64,000 nt of DNA, taken from the NCBI GenBank assembly GCA_002794785.1, contig NBBA01000003.1, forward strand, positions 620,001-684,000, read 5' to 3'. Shown piece after piece: positions 21,141-33,529 of the stretch. The stretch's first letter is position 1. Each line of letters starts with the position of its first letter. Below the pieces are notes generated by a model. That model did no database searches, was not told the DNA's origin, and saw only the letters and a program-made list of their open reading frames with translations. This DNA comes from Coniferiporia sulphurascens. Lineage: Eukaryota > Basidiomycota > Agaricomycetes > Hymenochaetales > Hymenochaetaceae. The translations under genes were made by a program, and so were the position numbers.

Positions 21141-23596
21141 ATGTCTACTCCAAACTTTACGACCCAGCCTGAGCGTAATAGCGCCGTGCACAACATCTAC
21201 CTTCACGAACGAGTCGAGTCGCAGTCCTCGATATCCACAACCTCAACAGCGTCTAATCTTACCGGCGCGGGTCGCACAGTCGGGCTTGCATACGATGGGC
21301 TTGGAAAAGCACTTGTAACGCGGATCAATCGTTTCGCGGGACGCTTGAAAGCCTTGCGCTTACGCCGTAATGCATCCGCACAGTCTGCCGTCGGTATTTA
21401 TACGGCGCCTGGAAGTCCAGACCATAATGCATCAGTTTCCTCTCTCAGTACAACAGCAACAGCTTCTAACCTTGAAGGAGCCGGCCGTACTGTCGGTCTT
21501 GCGTATGATTTCTTTGGGGAACTATTCGTTTCCCGTCTGAACCGTTTCGCTACGAACCATGGATCTGGCCCCCAAGAAGCACGCAAACGCATCTACTATA
21601 GAAGCGAGATGGTTCTGGATCAGCTCGGGAAATCGGGAGAGCGCACCAGGAATTTGACAAAAGTGCCTCGTGCGTCGGATGATGCAGATTTCGAAAGTGA
21701 TTGTCGAAAGCTTCTTAAATACGCCGGGTAAAGGCCCCATATTCTTTGAACTAAGAAACAATGAATCGATTTTTTAATATTCAAAATCAGGTCCTCCGTA
21801 CGGTCGACTCAGGATTGTGCGATGGAAGAAATTCTGAATCTCTCCATCGGATATCCATATATACGGGAATTATTCGAAAGACTTAAGGCTACATCAGTAT
21901 TGGGACCTATCGTGATTCGCATGGAGCGTGCTCAGGATCCTGGCTTGGATGCTCTCCTGAGTAAATCTCGAAAAGCGCTTGTTTCAATGACCGAAATATC
22001 GGTCAACTCTTTAAGTCAGAAGCTCAACAGCTTCTTTTGGTCAGGAGAAACTAATTACGAACATGCAAATGAGTTGCTCCGGCATGTCCTTTCTTACCTC
22101 AGGTCAGTCTACTGTTTACCTCAGTGTATAGCCCCGCAATTCATTCTTTATAAAGTGACGATACCGTATCCTTTCTTGTTCTTCGTCAGTCCGAGATATT
22201 GTTAGACGAATGCTTATTCGGACATTATGACCTGTCCGAAGGTCGACTCGATATCGGTTCCATCTCCGAAGCATTGACGAAATTGGTCTCCAAAGACGAT
22301 AAGGCTGTGGATTGGGAAAGCCTTGACATGATACTTGATATGTGGATCAGCACTTGGTACAACCGTATCGAGATCCAAAAAGAGACCTCGGACATATTGC
22401 GAATAGTTTACAGGCAAGTTTTATTATGCCTAACATCTTGCATCTCTAAATAGCTATGTAGGCACCCGGAAAAGCTGCCTAATTCCGTTTCAAATGTCAT
22501 TTCATTGGCAACAATGTTCGGAACAATGGATGACGTACCTCCGCCGCTAGCCCTATGGGCAGTGATTGAGGAGGACACTGGTAACATGGATCTGTGTATG
22601 GTCCCTTACGCACAACTTCTCTCTGCTGCTGCACCATACCAGAATCACTTGCTTACGGAGATGTGGACCAATCTACTTTGTCCAGCGAATCTCCTGTGGA
22701 GGCAGATTACTGTAGAGCGACGGCCGACGTGGTCTTCTGCTTCAGGGAGATTAAAACGTGTGGATATTGAGAGAGTTCCCATAGTCTCAAGGTTTGCCTT
22801 TTTGTTTGAACAGATGGTCTCACTGCTTAGAAGGTGCGTTTCGCGGCCTAAATCCACAATGCTGATGTTGACTTCCGCTATTCAGCGCAAACGAGGGCAT
22901 TCGCAATAGAGCTGCTCTTCATATCAGGACGGCCAGAAGGCTCGACCGATACTGTCGGGAAACCGTCGAGCTCGTCGGGTACAGTAGATTCTCCGAAGCC
23001 GATGCTGCTGTGCAATTGACTACTTCCGACGCGTTGGCTGTCTTAAATCGCGGGTTTCCAGGACTTCGTCTTTATCGTCACTCATGTGATGGCAGCTCGG
23101 ATCTATGCCTTTTAACGGTGTGTTATTCGTGCATGTTGTATAGTCGGGAGCGGCATACTAACTTCCACCGCGGTAGCAAAGCCAGCGGGAAGATTTTCGA
23201 TGCAGATGCACCCATGCAGATGACTGGAGTTTCCTCCAGTTGGGACCTAGCGAGGCTCTATGGCTTGAGGTGGTCTCGGGCTCAATCTTCACCCTTGCGA
23301 ATCACCGCCCTGTAGTGGCGCGAACAGATTCTATAGGGAAGTTCGAGTACGTCGCGGGTATTTTCCCGAGTGACAGGTCTTACTGGGACGCCGTAAGATT
23401 CTGCACAGTTGGCGACGGTGCAACATCAGTCAAGTACAGGGATGGCGAAAGGAACACGAGAACCTCAAATCGATTCTTTGTCCTTGTCCTCAGGTTCGAC
23501 GAGGAGCTGTACCCGAAAGAAAGCCTGGAGAGAGTGAAGGGTAAACACAATGCGAGAAATTCTTTGCGCTGGAGGACAGGCACGCCTGATTGGTAG
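21141..23596 (+). CDS. Unknown protein, paralog B, with duplicated N-terminal motif
   Basis: Six exons (21141-21727, 21791-22102, 22156-22413, 22462-22833, 22886-23117, 23177-23596) give 726 residues. All five introns sit at the same points and phases as in the paralog at 12277. The N-terminus holds two repeat copies (STASNLTGAGRTVGLAYDGL, TATASNLEGAGRTVGLAYDF). The LSKSRKAL block, the DTVSFLVLRQ junction, RHPEKLP, RRLDRYC and the terminal LWLEVVSGSIF with RFFVLVLRFDEE all align with the other copy. The intron after 22413 starts GC (AG then GCAAGT), where paralog A has GT. The intron before 23177 contains a perfect TACTAAC branch point. The C-terminal module looks like a diverged DM9/DUF3421 unit (inference). 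Identity to A looks low outside the blocks, so the duplication is old. Confidence 0.8.
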
Positions 23597-23951
23597 TGCA
23601 ATTACTGTGCTCGTTTGAGACAAAACACTGTCCTCAGTTTAACCGTTACCTATAGTCCTTAGCAGATGAGACAACCCACTTTCGTGGTTGTGTCCAGCAT
23701 AAAGAAAACTTGTACCAGGTGACTACAAAGCCAAAGCAACAACCGATAACTTCTAAATAGAAGATAGGATCATATGTAAATTCTAGGGCTGAGAATTAAT
23801 GCCGCAAGCAAATACACACAGGGATAAAGAACTCAGGCTAGTTGTGACAAAGTTCCAGTCTGGCAATAGCACTATCAAATAAAATCACGATACAGACAAA
23901 GTCAAGTAGAACGAATCACGAGTGAAGTCCTCCCTCTCTTGAATGGGTGGG
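23597..23951. other. Intergenic region between convergent genes
   Basis: These 355 AT-rich bases lie between the stop codons of paralog B and UTP6. They presumably hold overlapping 3' UTRs. No feature is recognised. Confidence 0.35.
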
Positions 23952-26365
23952 TCAGTACTCCGCGTCGATGTCGGCGTCGACCTCATCTGGTCTGTCCATA
24001 ACATCACGCCACTGCTGATCGAACGATGCTATGGCGGTATCGTCGCCGCTCAACGCACTTCGCGCGTTTGCGATAATACGCGAAGCTTCGCCACCCTGTC
24101 CGTGACGAACAAGCCATTCGGCCCATTTTTGTGCGGCCGCGCCGTGCGCCGCAGGCGATACAAGGCGCCACGCGTCAAATATTGTGTGGAGCGCCTGTTC
24201 CTGTTCTACATGCTCGTCTATAGGCACCGCAACAATATCGTCCGAGGCGGCGTTGTCTGCATCGGATTCATGCTCACGAGCGTAGATGTCGAATGCAGCG
24301 GCCCAGATGTTCCAGCTTGGAAGGTAGAGCGAAGCGACGCGAGCGAGGTCCTTGCTCTGGTCACCACGCTTATAAGGGACTGGCTTGCCCGATCGCATCG
24401 ATAAACTTGCTCGTTGCCGCAGGAGTTGAATGTAACGGACAGTCAGTTTTTCTGAAAGCCCGCTGGTCGGCTCGGTGCGCGTTTCGTGGAGTAAGACCTA
24501 GGATGGAAGAATGAGAATTCGGAGGAACCGCCCGCAATCTGGACAAAATAGTTATACCTCCAGCGTCGATATTTGCTCTCCTAAAGGTCTATCTGGTTGG
24601 TGATCGAGTCCCCATAGCCAGATTTCGTCCCGTCTCGAGTCTGTCGACGATCCATTAAATTGTTTTCTTGCCTCATCCCATGCCTTTTTCCAGTAGGGCT
24701 TCCCATCATCCTCTCTGGGACTTGACTCCAGTTCAAGTCGAGCCAACCAGATATCCACGGACTGAGGGGCCTTTACTGTATATTTTTTCGCGAGCTTAAG
24801 GACTTTGACGGCAGAGGGAGGGTTGGGATTGTGGGGGGAGCGCAGGAGCTGGAGGTGCACGGCAAGAAGCGAGGTTGAGCGAGAGGATGAACTGTAGGAT
24901 TGGAGGGAAGCGAGGAGGTACAGGCTCTATAAGATGCGTTAATAGTTACTCCACGAGGTAGGAAACTTATGTACCAAATGCTCATCGAGTCCTTTGTCGA
25001 ACCACTCTTGTACGAACTGCGCATATACCCTGTCCAGGTCCTCACTGCGCTGTGTTCGCGCCGCTTCTAAAAGATCTTCATTTGCATGTCGGAGCGCATC
25101 AACCAAGGCTTCTCCTTCGAGCTCGGGTGTCAGGAAGCGTGTCGCATAGAGTCTGGCCGCCTGCGCGGTCGTTTTCGGGTCGAGTTTTAAAGGCCTAGGG
25201 GCAGATGGCGAGCCAGGGGAAGGGGATAAAAGGGTCGAGTGAAGGAGCGAGTGTAAATGGTCTAGCAGGGAACGGCGGAGGGCAATTGGGCAGGGATATG
25301 TCGTGAGCACTGTATGAATGGTGTTGAAAAGTTCAGGGGTCGGAATGGCTGTAGCCACTTTAGTTAGTCTTCGCTTCAAGTGATATACGATGTGCGTACC
25401 TTTTACTGCATTGGAAATCGCCACCTTGACGAGGGCCCCGTTCAGGATATCTTTCCGGGCGTTTTCGTCCTCTTCAATTCCTTCCTCTGGTGGCTCGACG
25501 ATCTCTTCGATGGACTGGTCCCCACCAATCTCGACCATTAGGGCATCTTGTCCATCCCCTTCCCTGACTACTCCTTCCGCAACCTTCAAACCCAGCACGC
25601 CCCACCTTCTCCTCAACGCCTCCACAAACCCCATCTCCATTTTTACGTACTCCCTCCAAAGGTCCACACACTCGCTGTTCATTCGTATTCCACGCTGGAG
25701 GAGAACCCGCGCTGCTGAATGTGAGAGGTGCTTCAGCTCGTGAGCTGCCGCGAGGACATACAGCGCGGGTGCATTCGGATGCAGCTGGAGGGCACGACCG
25801 CATATACGGGAGACAATCGCCCGCGCTTGTGCGCGTTGCGCGGCCTGGATGTACTGCACCCAAAGGCCGACATCATCTTTGAACTTTTTAAGGGCTCGCT
25901 CGAAGATCTGGAACTGCCGGCGGATGAGCGCGAAGTCTGATATGGTCGGAGGTCCTTTCGGTATTTCTGGCGCGAACTCGGGGGTCAGTCAGGCCATACA
26001 GACAGATAGCAATCGGACTTCTACCCTACTCACTGAGGCGTTCGACCCTTTTCCTCCGCAGAGCTTCAAGACCCATTTCATATGCTGCGTAACGCAGAAA
26101 ATCTCCTTTTTTCGGTATCCGACGGATAAGGGCAGTTTCAAACGTCGTCCTTTTCTTCATGATCTGCTTTATTTCGGTCTATTACAAGAGTCGTCAGCTC
26201 CTGGAGTTAAATGTGTATGTAATAAAAGTGGGCGACCTGCGAGAAGACACCTTTTTGTAACAAGTCCTTGAGCTCAGCGAGCATCTGCATACATTTTATG
26301 AGGTCCCATTTTTACAGGAAGGTAGGGCTACTCGCCTGCTCCTGCTGGAACTGCACCCTCTCCAT
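23952..26365 (-). CDS. UTP6: U3 snoRNP / small-subunit processome protein UTP6
   Basis: Component of the SSU processome in the nucleolus, acting in early 18S pre-rRNA processing. Seven exons (26336-26365, 26237-26284, 26034-26178, 25400-25966, 24975-25357, 24558-24926, 23952-24497) give 695 residues. The start MERVQFQQEQMLAELKDLL, then IKQIMKKRTTFETALIRR and ALRRKRVERL, is the diagnostic UTP6 N-terminal domain. HAT-type helical repeats follow (FERALKKFKDDVGLWVQYIQ; RALQLHPNAPALYVLAAAHE; ARVLLQRGIRMNSECVDLWR). The first intron (26285-26335) begins GC, not GT, in the context CAG then GCGAGT. The conserved Q-to-M junction supports it. Exon 2 uses a weak GTCGCC donor. The gene is divergent from the next gene, with about 170 bases between starts. 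Confidence 0.92.
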
Positions 26366-26537
26366 GGCTTTTCCGTTTGTTCTTCTACGGAATAAATGTC
26401 TTGGTGAACCTGGTAAGCGGCTCTAACTTGAAAAACTGGAATCTGCCGGGACCGTAGTCCGAGAGCCGTGAGAAAGTGGACGACGCAAGTCATCGCTCGC
26501 GCCTTTCGTCCGATTACCACGACGCTCGCTGACGACG

Positions 26538-27999
26538 ATGCCCGTTCACAAGGGCCGCAACGCTGCTGGGCGACTTCAGCACCAGCGTAATCTCTCCGGC
26601 GGCAGCTCGAAGGTCGGCCTCAATAACCTGCAGCTCACACAGAAAGACCCTGTGCAGTCCAAACAACAGCAGCTCAAGAGAGCGGGGCACAGTGCAGTCG
26701 AGGTCAGTGGACACTAACGATATGGTTTTCTTCCTATTATCCATTATTGATGACCTGTACTCTTTAAATTGTCTTTAGCTTCACCCGGCGCGCACGACTT
26801 CTCCCTTTCCGCGACCAAGCCACCTCAACTCCAACGCCCGGATACACTCGAAGGAACGGATCTCAGGTCAAAAACGGGCGGCTGCTGCGTCCACAAAGCA
26901 GCAGCCGGTTGCACAAAACAATGCCCCAAACCATAGGGCCGGGTTTACACTTGCGCATTCGGATGGCACAGATGATGAAGAATGGGTCTCGAGCGAAAGT
27001 GGTGCGGCGACGCCGCAGAACGATGAAGATAGCGATGAGGCTCATGGAACGACTCCTGTGGATCGTCAAAAAGTCGAACATACCCCGAATGGGGGCATGA
27101 ATCGGGTTGTAGATGGGACGGCCGGTCTGGCTACGCCTCGTTCGCAGTCGGCCTTGTCTCTAACACGCGTCGAGACTGCCAGACCGGAGATCTCGCCGCA
27201 GATGCAAGCACAGGTGCAAGCCCAGCCACCTACTATTCACATCCAGCCGCAGTCAACACAGGTATCTCCTACACCACCCCCTGTCGCAGAGCGACGACCG
27301 GATGTCCAGTTAATACGACATACGCGTTCAGAAGCACCGTCGCCGACACATCTCTCGCAAAGGCCAGCACCGAGGCGGCATCCACTTGTTCGGCACGCGT
27401 CCACACACGGTGAAGGCAAGGCCGAGATGCCCCCACATCCGCTCATCCGGGGGCAATCTTACCATGGATCGCTAAAGCCCGCTCCGCTTGTACCTCTCTC
27501 CGTGAACATGGAAGCTGTCCAGGCTCAGCTGTCGGCGTCGCCGACGAGTGCAAGAGTCGGAAGCCTAGCAAGCTCACCGTCGTACATGACGCAGTCATTC
27601 ACACACTCGCCGTCGGAAAGTTCTACGGACGGTCGCGAGCGAATTCCAACGCGAAAGGTTTCGTCCTCCTCGCTGCATTCTGTCGCGACCCTTCCCGCGC
27701 CCTCCTCCGCTCGTTTCAATGCGCGGACTAAACAGGATCGCACACGCGCTCTGTCCACGATTTCTCTCTCTTCGTCCTCTGCGGCATTGGACTCCCTCAA
27801 TAAGCTACCTGCAATGTCACGGCCCGGCACGCCACCACTGGCAGTACATTTTCCGTCCGAGAGTCGACGTGATGTGCAAGATGGGTATCATCAACTACTT
27901 CCGCCGATGTATTCCGCCTCACACGCGACAGTGCTTGCGCGATACAACCCGCTACAAGAATGCTACGAGCGGGTTATGCGGGCAAAGCACGGGCGGTAA
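26538..27999 (+). CDS. Disordered Ser/Pro-rich orphan, possibly regulatory
   Basis: Two exons (26538-26702, 26779-27999) give 461 residues. The N-terminus MPVHKGRNAAGRLQHQRNLS is basic. An acidic block (AHSDGTDDEEWVSSESGAAT, about residue 100) resembles the DDDEWVSxESG motif seen in several fungal regulatory proteins. The rest is low-complexity Ser, Pro, Gln and Thr with many SP and TP sites. It closes with a more ordered tail (YNPLQECYERVMRAKHGR). I recognise no domain. It shares a short divergent promoter with UTP6. A regulatory or scaffold role is a guess from composition. Confidence 0.7.
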
Positions 28000-30900
28000 T
28001 ACTATCTTGGTATGCCTACTACTTCTACTCACGGTGTTCTTGACTGAAGCCAAGCAGATTCCTGTTCCGCTTTCCATGTATACGGACCGGCACCTCGTCG
28101 CTTCTATGAACTTATTGTATAGTAATTTATTTCGAACGTAAGTGCAGGTTGGACGGTGTAGTGTATATGTCGGGTGTTTTTTTCCCGCGTAATATATACT
28201 CATTCTGGTAACTCTTTTCTGCGGTATCTCTTCCTCAGAAGTGCATGGGCTGATAATATCTCTTTGAACAACAGTAACAGTAGTTTGTTTGCGTTGCTTT
28301 TCAGTTCAGGCTCGTCTGAGTTGGGGAGAATGTATTCGCCTCTCATTATTAATATCAGACCGTGCTCCTTCTCACTACATCCTACCCCTCCTGACTCTGA
28401 TGACACAGCTGCAAAGTCGAATGCAAGTACAGTTTGATGAACACCCTTCCACGGCGCCAATGTCCATCTTTGCTGCCAGAAGCGGAAGCGTAACTAGCTC
28501 CGGGAACGGCGTTCCGATACTGGAATTTACGGTGTTCCGAGGCAATCTCTGGGCCACTTTCGCAAAAGAGCCGGCAGAATTTAGGGATAAATAAACGCGA
28601 GTGCGAGTGACCGAGTTTATGTGGCTGCATCTTTAAAATAAGTTGCACCTTCCTGGACTTCGACTTCTGACTCCGCCTCTCCTCCGGCGTTGACTCCGAT
28701 CCTAATTCCAGGTTTGGTATCTACTTTGCACTGACTGATAGCTTCGTCGCGCGTGCAGTTGGCTATTTTCCGGCCTCGCCATGCCCTTCTCTTCCCCACT
28801 ATACATGCTTCGTGCTACGAAGTGGGTTGAGGCGCCCGTGTGCGCGCAGCTGACCCCCCTTTCTTTTCAATGGGCCAACACCCGCATGTACGAAAGCTCG
28901 CCTCCATTCCGCAGGGTTTTTGCGTTGCAGATACTGTATTTACATTTATTGATTTCAATGGCAATCGGTCGGTTGACCACCTGGGAAAGAGTTACATACA
29001 TTACATGTGTAACGGAAGGTTCGTCGCCAGTTGCTGCTGTTTTCCACCCTCCTTATTCGTTTCACTCGGCAATAATTTAAATGTCAAAAGAACGCACCAC
29101 TAGTTTCCTCCTCTGTGCGCGTGGTTCCTGATTCATCCTTGGGAGCTATCAGCTCCCGGTACCTAACGCGCGGAATAAATCTCCCCCGCCCTTCCCCATT
29201 TGGCTCTTCGATGTTTTGGTGGGTACCCGACAGACGGTCCGGGGATGAAGGCTCGTGATACAAATCAGTTCAATACTCAGAATATCCATTTCTCCCGGCT
29301 AATGTACCAGAACCCCAGTTATTGCTGTTGATATACTTGCGCTGCCACATCAGCCCTTTTTGAACTCCACCTCAGCTTGGGGAAGTAAGAACGTTGTCGC
29401 TTACCTCGAACATATGCGTCTTTACCAATTTGAACTACCCCTGGAAAAAACGATCTTCCACTCTATGATCACTAGATCTGACTGTCCACTGACTCCTCCC
29501 TCCATAATATCCAGCACCCATTATAACGACACAGGCATATCCCTTTTTAGACGTGCATTACTCACTCAATAAACCACCTGCTATTACCAGCAACACGGTT
29601 CTCGCTGAGGAAATGTAACAACCCCGGCACAGCTTTCATGTAAAATAGACCTATCACTTTTCAGATTGTAATCGAGCACCATTGAAGAGCCCCTTCAGCG
29701 TTATTCAAATTCTCCACTCCAAGGCGCCTCTTGTGAATCTGACTACGTACCTTCCAAATCTTCTTTACCCACCAGGTTCCTCCAAAAGAAGAGTTGCCGC
29801 ATGGGGTACAGTCTATCTTAGATGAGATAAAGATATCATTCGAGAAGCGGCACATCAGCTTCGTCACTTCCGTTTGTTTGCACAACTGGAGCTGTCACCA
29901 TTATAAACATATCAAAGAGGTTCTGGACCACATGGATATTCTGCACGATATGGGTATGTTCCTCTTTGAAATGATAAATCGTTCGCATTTTCACCGTTCC
30001 ATTTATCGGGCCCTTTGTGCGCTTGACTCGCGCAGATCCACGAGAGGTCGAATTCCACAGAGAGATTCCCTTTCTACGGTTCTCCTCGCCGGATTCGCAC
30101 GAGGACGAGGAGGCCTCCGATTCTGAGTATTAGTATAATGGTTTCGATTATCATGGTTCCATGTATGACATATCTGAGTATGGCAGTGGCTATCGACTAT
30201 GCTCCTGTCTAAATTTAGCACTGTAAAAGCGAGTAGATGTCCCTGGCGAAAGTTTTTCCAAGAGTCGGTTACTACATAATTCTTACAGTACATCCGCATT
30301 ATCTACAGGTGTTGAGCCTGTGATACAATGAGTTCCGGAGCACCTTGTTTTGAGTATGGATCGAACGGAAAGTCTGGCATGCAGAGATAAAGCATAATCC
30401 ATTTTGCTTCGATATGTGTGGATTATAAAATAGTACTAGTGGATGAGACTTAAATATAGTTCCCGTCTGGCATAACTCAAGCACCGGAATTACTCCACTT
30501 TTAATGTGCCAGATTACCACACCGGAAGAGCCAGATCCCGCCGGCACATTCAGGGAGAGGGTTCAGCCTAGAGCATGCAGTACGTGGAGATGAATGCAAA
30601 CAGCAAGCTCCTCGATATCACTAGAGTGTAACCTCCCGGTTGCCACTGGCGATCTTATTCCCCATTGTAGATAGTTTCCTCTTTAGTATACGCATATAAG
30701 CTGTCACTCCTGTGTTTTGAGACTCTCATTCCGACGTCTCGAAATACAGTCTGGTCCTATCAGCTACTCGAGTGTTTCCATCTTGCGGTGGTTTCCATAG
30801 AGACGTTTAAAGTTAATACGACACCTCGCGTCATGTCCGTCGGCCACCTAACGATAATATTCGTGTAGCAGGTGATGTCAGCACACCGAAGGCAATCGTA

Positions 30901-32184
30901 AGGGGTCCTCGAAGGTAGGGAGGCGTACGCCAGAACCACCAGTAACCACGTCGACTTCAGCCTGTGCGCGCACAAAGACGTGAGGATGCATCACCATCGC
31001 AGGAAATAACGACTAGACTGCCGACACGTTCTGTTGCAAGCCGCCTATAGGTGAAGGCTTAGACAAGGGGTGAGCAGCCGCACTACAGAGCAGGTGGAGG
31101 CGATGATGACGAAACGTAAAATACCACATGAAACGTTCGGCAGGAACAGTTCGTCGGCAGAAACACGCATGAGCGGCATTCTAATAAGTCCAGAGTTCGC
31201 AGGTCGGCCTACTACTAGTACATGTTCTAGCGGCGGGGAGAAAAGCTCGGTCCAGCCTACTAGCACGGAAGTACTGTAAGCGGGAGCACGGATATTGAAT
31301 TCTTGTTGCGCTCTAACGACATAACCACCCCTAGGATGATGTGGATATATCTGGTACATGCATCATGAGGTTTACCAGCAGAGAATGTGTAAAAAGAAGC
31401 CTTAGAAGAGATTAGTTTTAGGACGGCAATAATATGAGCCGGCAATATGTACGTAGTACAGGTCGATCAATGTGTTCTGCGGCCTCGAGAACTAGCTCTG
31501 TCTGTGCAGCTATAAGAACCAGACCGCCGCGCTGTACTGGTCTATAAAAAGGTATGACTTGACCAAATTCCTGACAAAAATAAAGTAGCCAATGACGCTA
31601 GTACAATTGCCACTGTGAGCCAGCCACCAGTTACAACTGTATATGGAGAACTTAGAACGGGAGGCACACCATTGGAAATTAAGTGCAGAATGAAGCTTAT
31701 TTATACTTGACCAGGCTATGGCGGAAAACGTACCATGAGCCACACTAGTACTGTAATTTCAATTGAAGACGGAAGTACAAAAAAGTCGATCTTTCCTTTC
31801 GTGATGAACCCTTTCCGGTAATTAAGCGCACAATTTCCAACTCCGATTAGAACTGTGGCTACCGTACCCTGAACCTCAAACACCACGGCGCACGCTCATG
31901 ACAAACTTAGGAACCAAACATCATTACAAACAGGCATTAACCACCCGCTGGAGCTAGTCATGAAAGCCACACAACTAGCGGGTGCTGTAATATACAAACG
32001 TCAACAAGACAATACGAGGCTTCAAGTTACAAAAGACAATCAACACCGTCAGCCGGTAAGGACAACATCAAGAACCAGAAATAAATTGATCGTAACAAGG
32101 TGCGTGGTATGGATCCATCAAGCCAGATATCGTCAGTGTCATTTGTCCGCATACGTTCGATTCATCCCTTGCTGGGGGAAGGTC
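28000..32184. other. Gene-poor tract of 4.2 kb
   Basis: No frame here combines a plausible start, fungal-like splice sites and protein character. Most are under 110 codons and lack family motifs. A minus-strand frame of 60 codons near 28617-28799 is compositionally protein-like (NAGGEAESEVEVQEGATYF) but is blocked upstream by a stop and lacks ATG. The tract is AT-richer than the genes around it, with no terminal repeats, reverse transcriptase or transposase motif that I can see. It may hold decayed repeats, unrecognised small genes or long regulatory sequence. Confidence 0.4.
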
Positions 32185-33529
32185 CTATAGCACGAGCATG
32201 CCACCAAGGACAGCACCGAGCGCAAGTATTCCCGCAGCACCAGCGTGTGTGAGCAGGTCTCCGCGTCCAATAGAAGCGGACGAGCCGCTGGTTCCAGAGG
32301 CTGAGCTAGAAGGGGACAACGCCGATGGCGTGAACCCGATGGGCCCTGAATCCGACGCGGATGAGGTCGCGATGACAGATGCGGACGACGCGCTGTACAA
32401 AAGAAATTTCAAAACGCGTTCAAAGGGAAGGAACAAGTACAATATACTCACGCGGAGACGGCGGCACTCGTGTCGGTCGCATTGTCAAAGAGTACAGCAT
32501 CAACAATGTGCACGACTCCGCTCCACAGGACAAGATCGGGTGTAGTGATGCGAGCAGTGGTGGACCCGCCGGTGACGTATGTGCCAGAGGAGTTGAACGA
32601 TGGGCGTATGCCTTCGCCCGCCGCAGTGGTTGCGTTCGCGCTGCCAGCCGCAAGCGAAAGCAGATCGCCCGAGTACACGCTCGTACCATTAAGCACGTGG
32701 TTGAGCAGCACGGCCGTGAGCTCGGTAGTGTTGCCGGTCACACCCGCGAGGCTCTGCTGAGCAGCAGCGAAGGCGGCATTGGTCGGCGCGAAGACGGTCA
32801 CGCCGTGCATGGTGTTGATCGTATCGAGCAGAGAAGTGGACTGCAGGGCGGTGCGGAAGCTCGTCAGGTTATTCGCCGCGAGTGCGGAGAGCAAGTCCCC
32901 CGGCACGTCAATGACAGCGGTCGTGACATGGAGCGTGATATTTCCGAATGTCGTGCTGTTCGTGACGATGACGGGCGTGCTGGAAGGGGAGATATAAGCG
33001 GACTGAACAGACACGCTAGTGCAAGAACGTACTTTTGGTTGAGGATATGGGTCGTGCCACCTTCTGCGGACCAAGCAAGGACCTGGCTCTTGCCGCCCTC
33101 GAGGAAGACGAGATCAGAGGCGTTGAGGAGGGTGCGGCCGACGGTAGTGTTGGGGAAGGCCTGTGCAGAACCGAAAGTACCAGGGACAACGTGATAGGAG
33201 AGAACATCTGCGAGGAGCTCCGCATTGGTCGTGATGTTCGGATGCGCGCCGGCCCCTGATGACGTCGTCAGCAAGCAGTTCCGTCATGTCATACAAAAAT
33301 AAGGCTCACAGCCGTCGTTGTTCGGCGCAAAGACGGTGAGAGGCCCGTCGCCGAGCGCACTGAGGAGGCGTTGACCGGTGGAGGTGCCGTTGACGGCGGT
33401 GGTCGCGTTGATGAGGGAGGTGAGGTTGAGGGACTGGAGCTGCTGCAGGAACTGGGTGAGGAAGGTCAGGTTCTGCGCAGCGGCGGGGGCAGCGAGAGCG
33501 GAGAGAGCGAGGACGCGGGAGAAGTGCAT
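32185..33529 (-). CDS. Fasciclin-domain GPI-anchored cell-surface protein
   Basis: Four exons (33310-33529, 33033-33255, 32452-33015, 32185-32392) give 404 residues. A signal peptide starts MHFSRVLALSALAAPAAA. The first FAS1 domain has GPLTVFAPNNDGW then LADVLSYHVVPGTF. The second has GVTVFAPTNAAFAAAQQSL then LLNHVLNGTSVYSGDLLSLA and the closing VVHIVDAVLF, which is the H2 box of FAS1. A Ser/Ala-rich stalk (SSASVIATSSASDSG) leads to a C-terminal hydrophobic tail (LALGAVLGGMLVL), typical of a GPI signal. Many NxS/T sequons are present. The likely place is the outer plasma membrane or cell wall, with a role in adhesion or wall organisation. The ligand is unknown. Confidence 0.92.

Noticed and set aside
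28617..28799. 60-codon minus-strand frame with acidic tail
   Set aside because: It begins at GTG after an in-frame stop, with no clear upstream exon. Evidence is too weak to call a gene.
28000..32184. Retrotransposon in the gene-poor tract
   Set aside because: No reverse transcriptase, integrase, Gag zinc knuckle or long terminal repeat could be seen in any frame.
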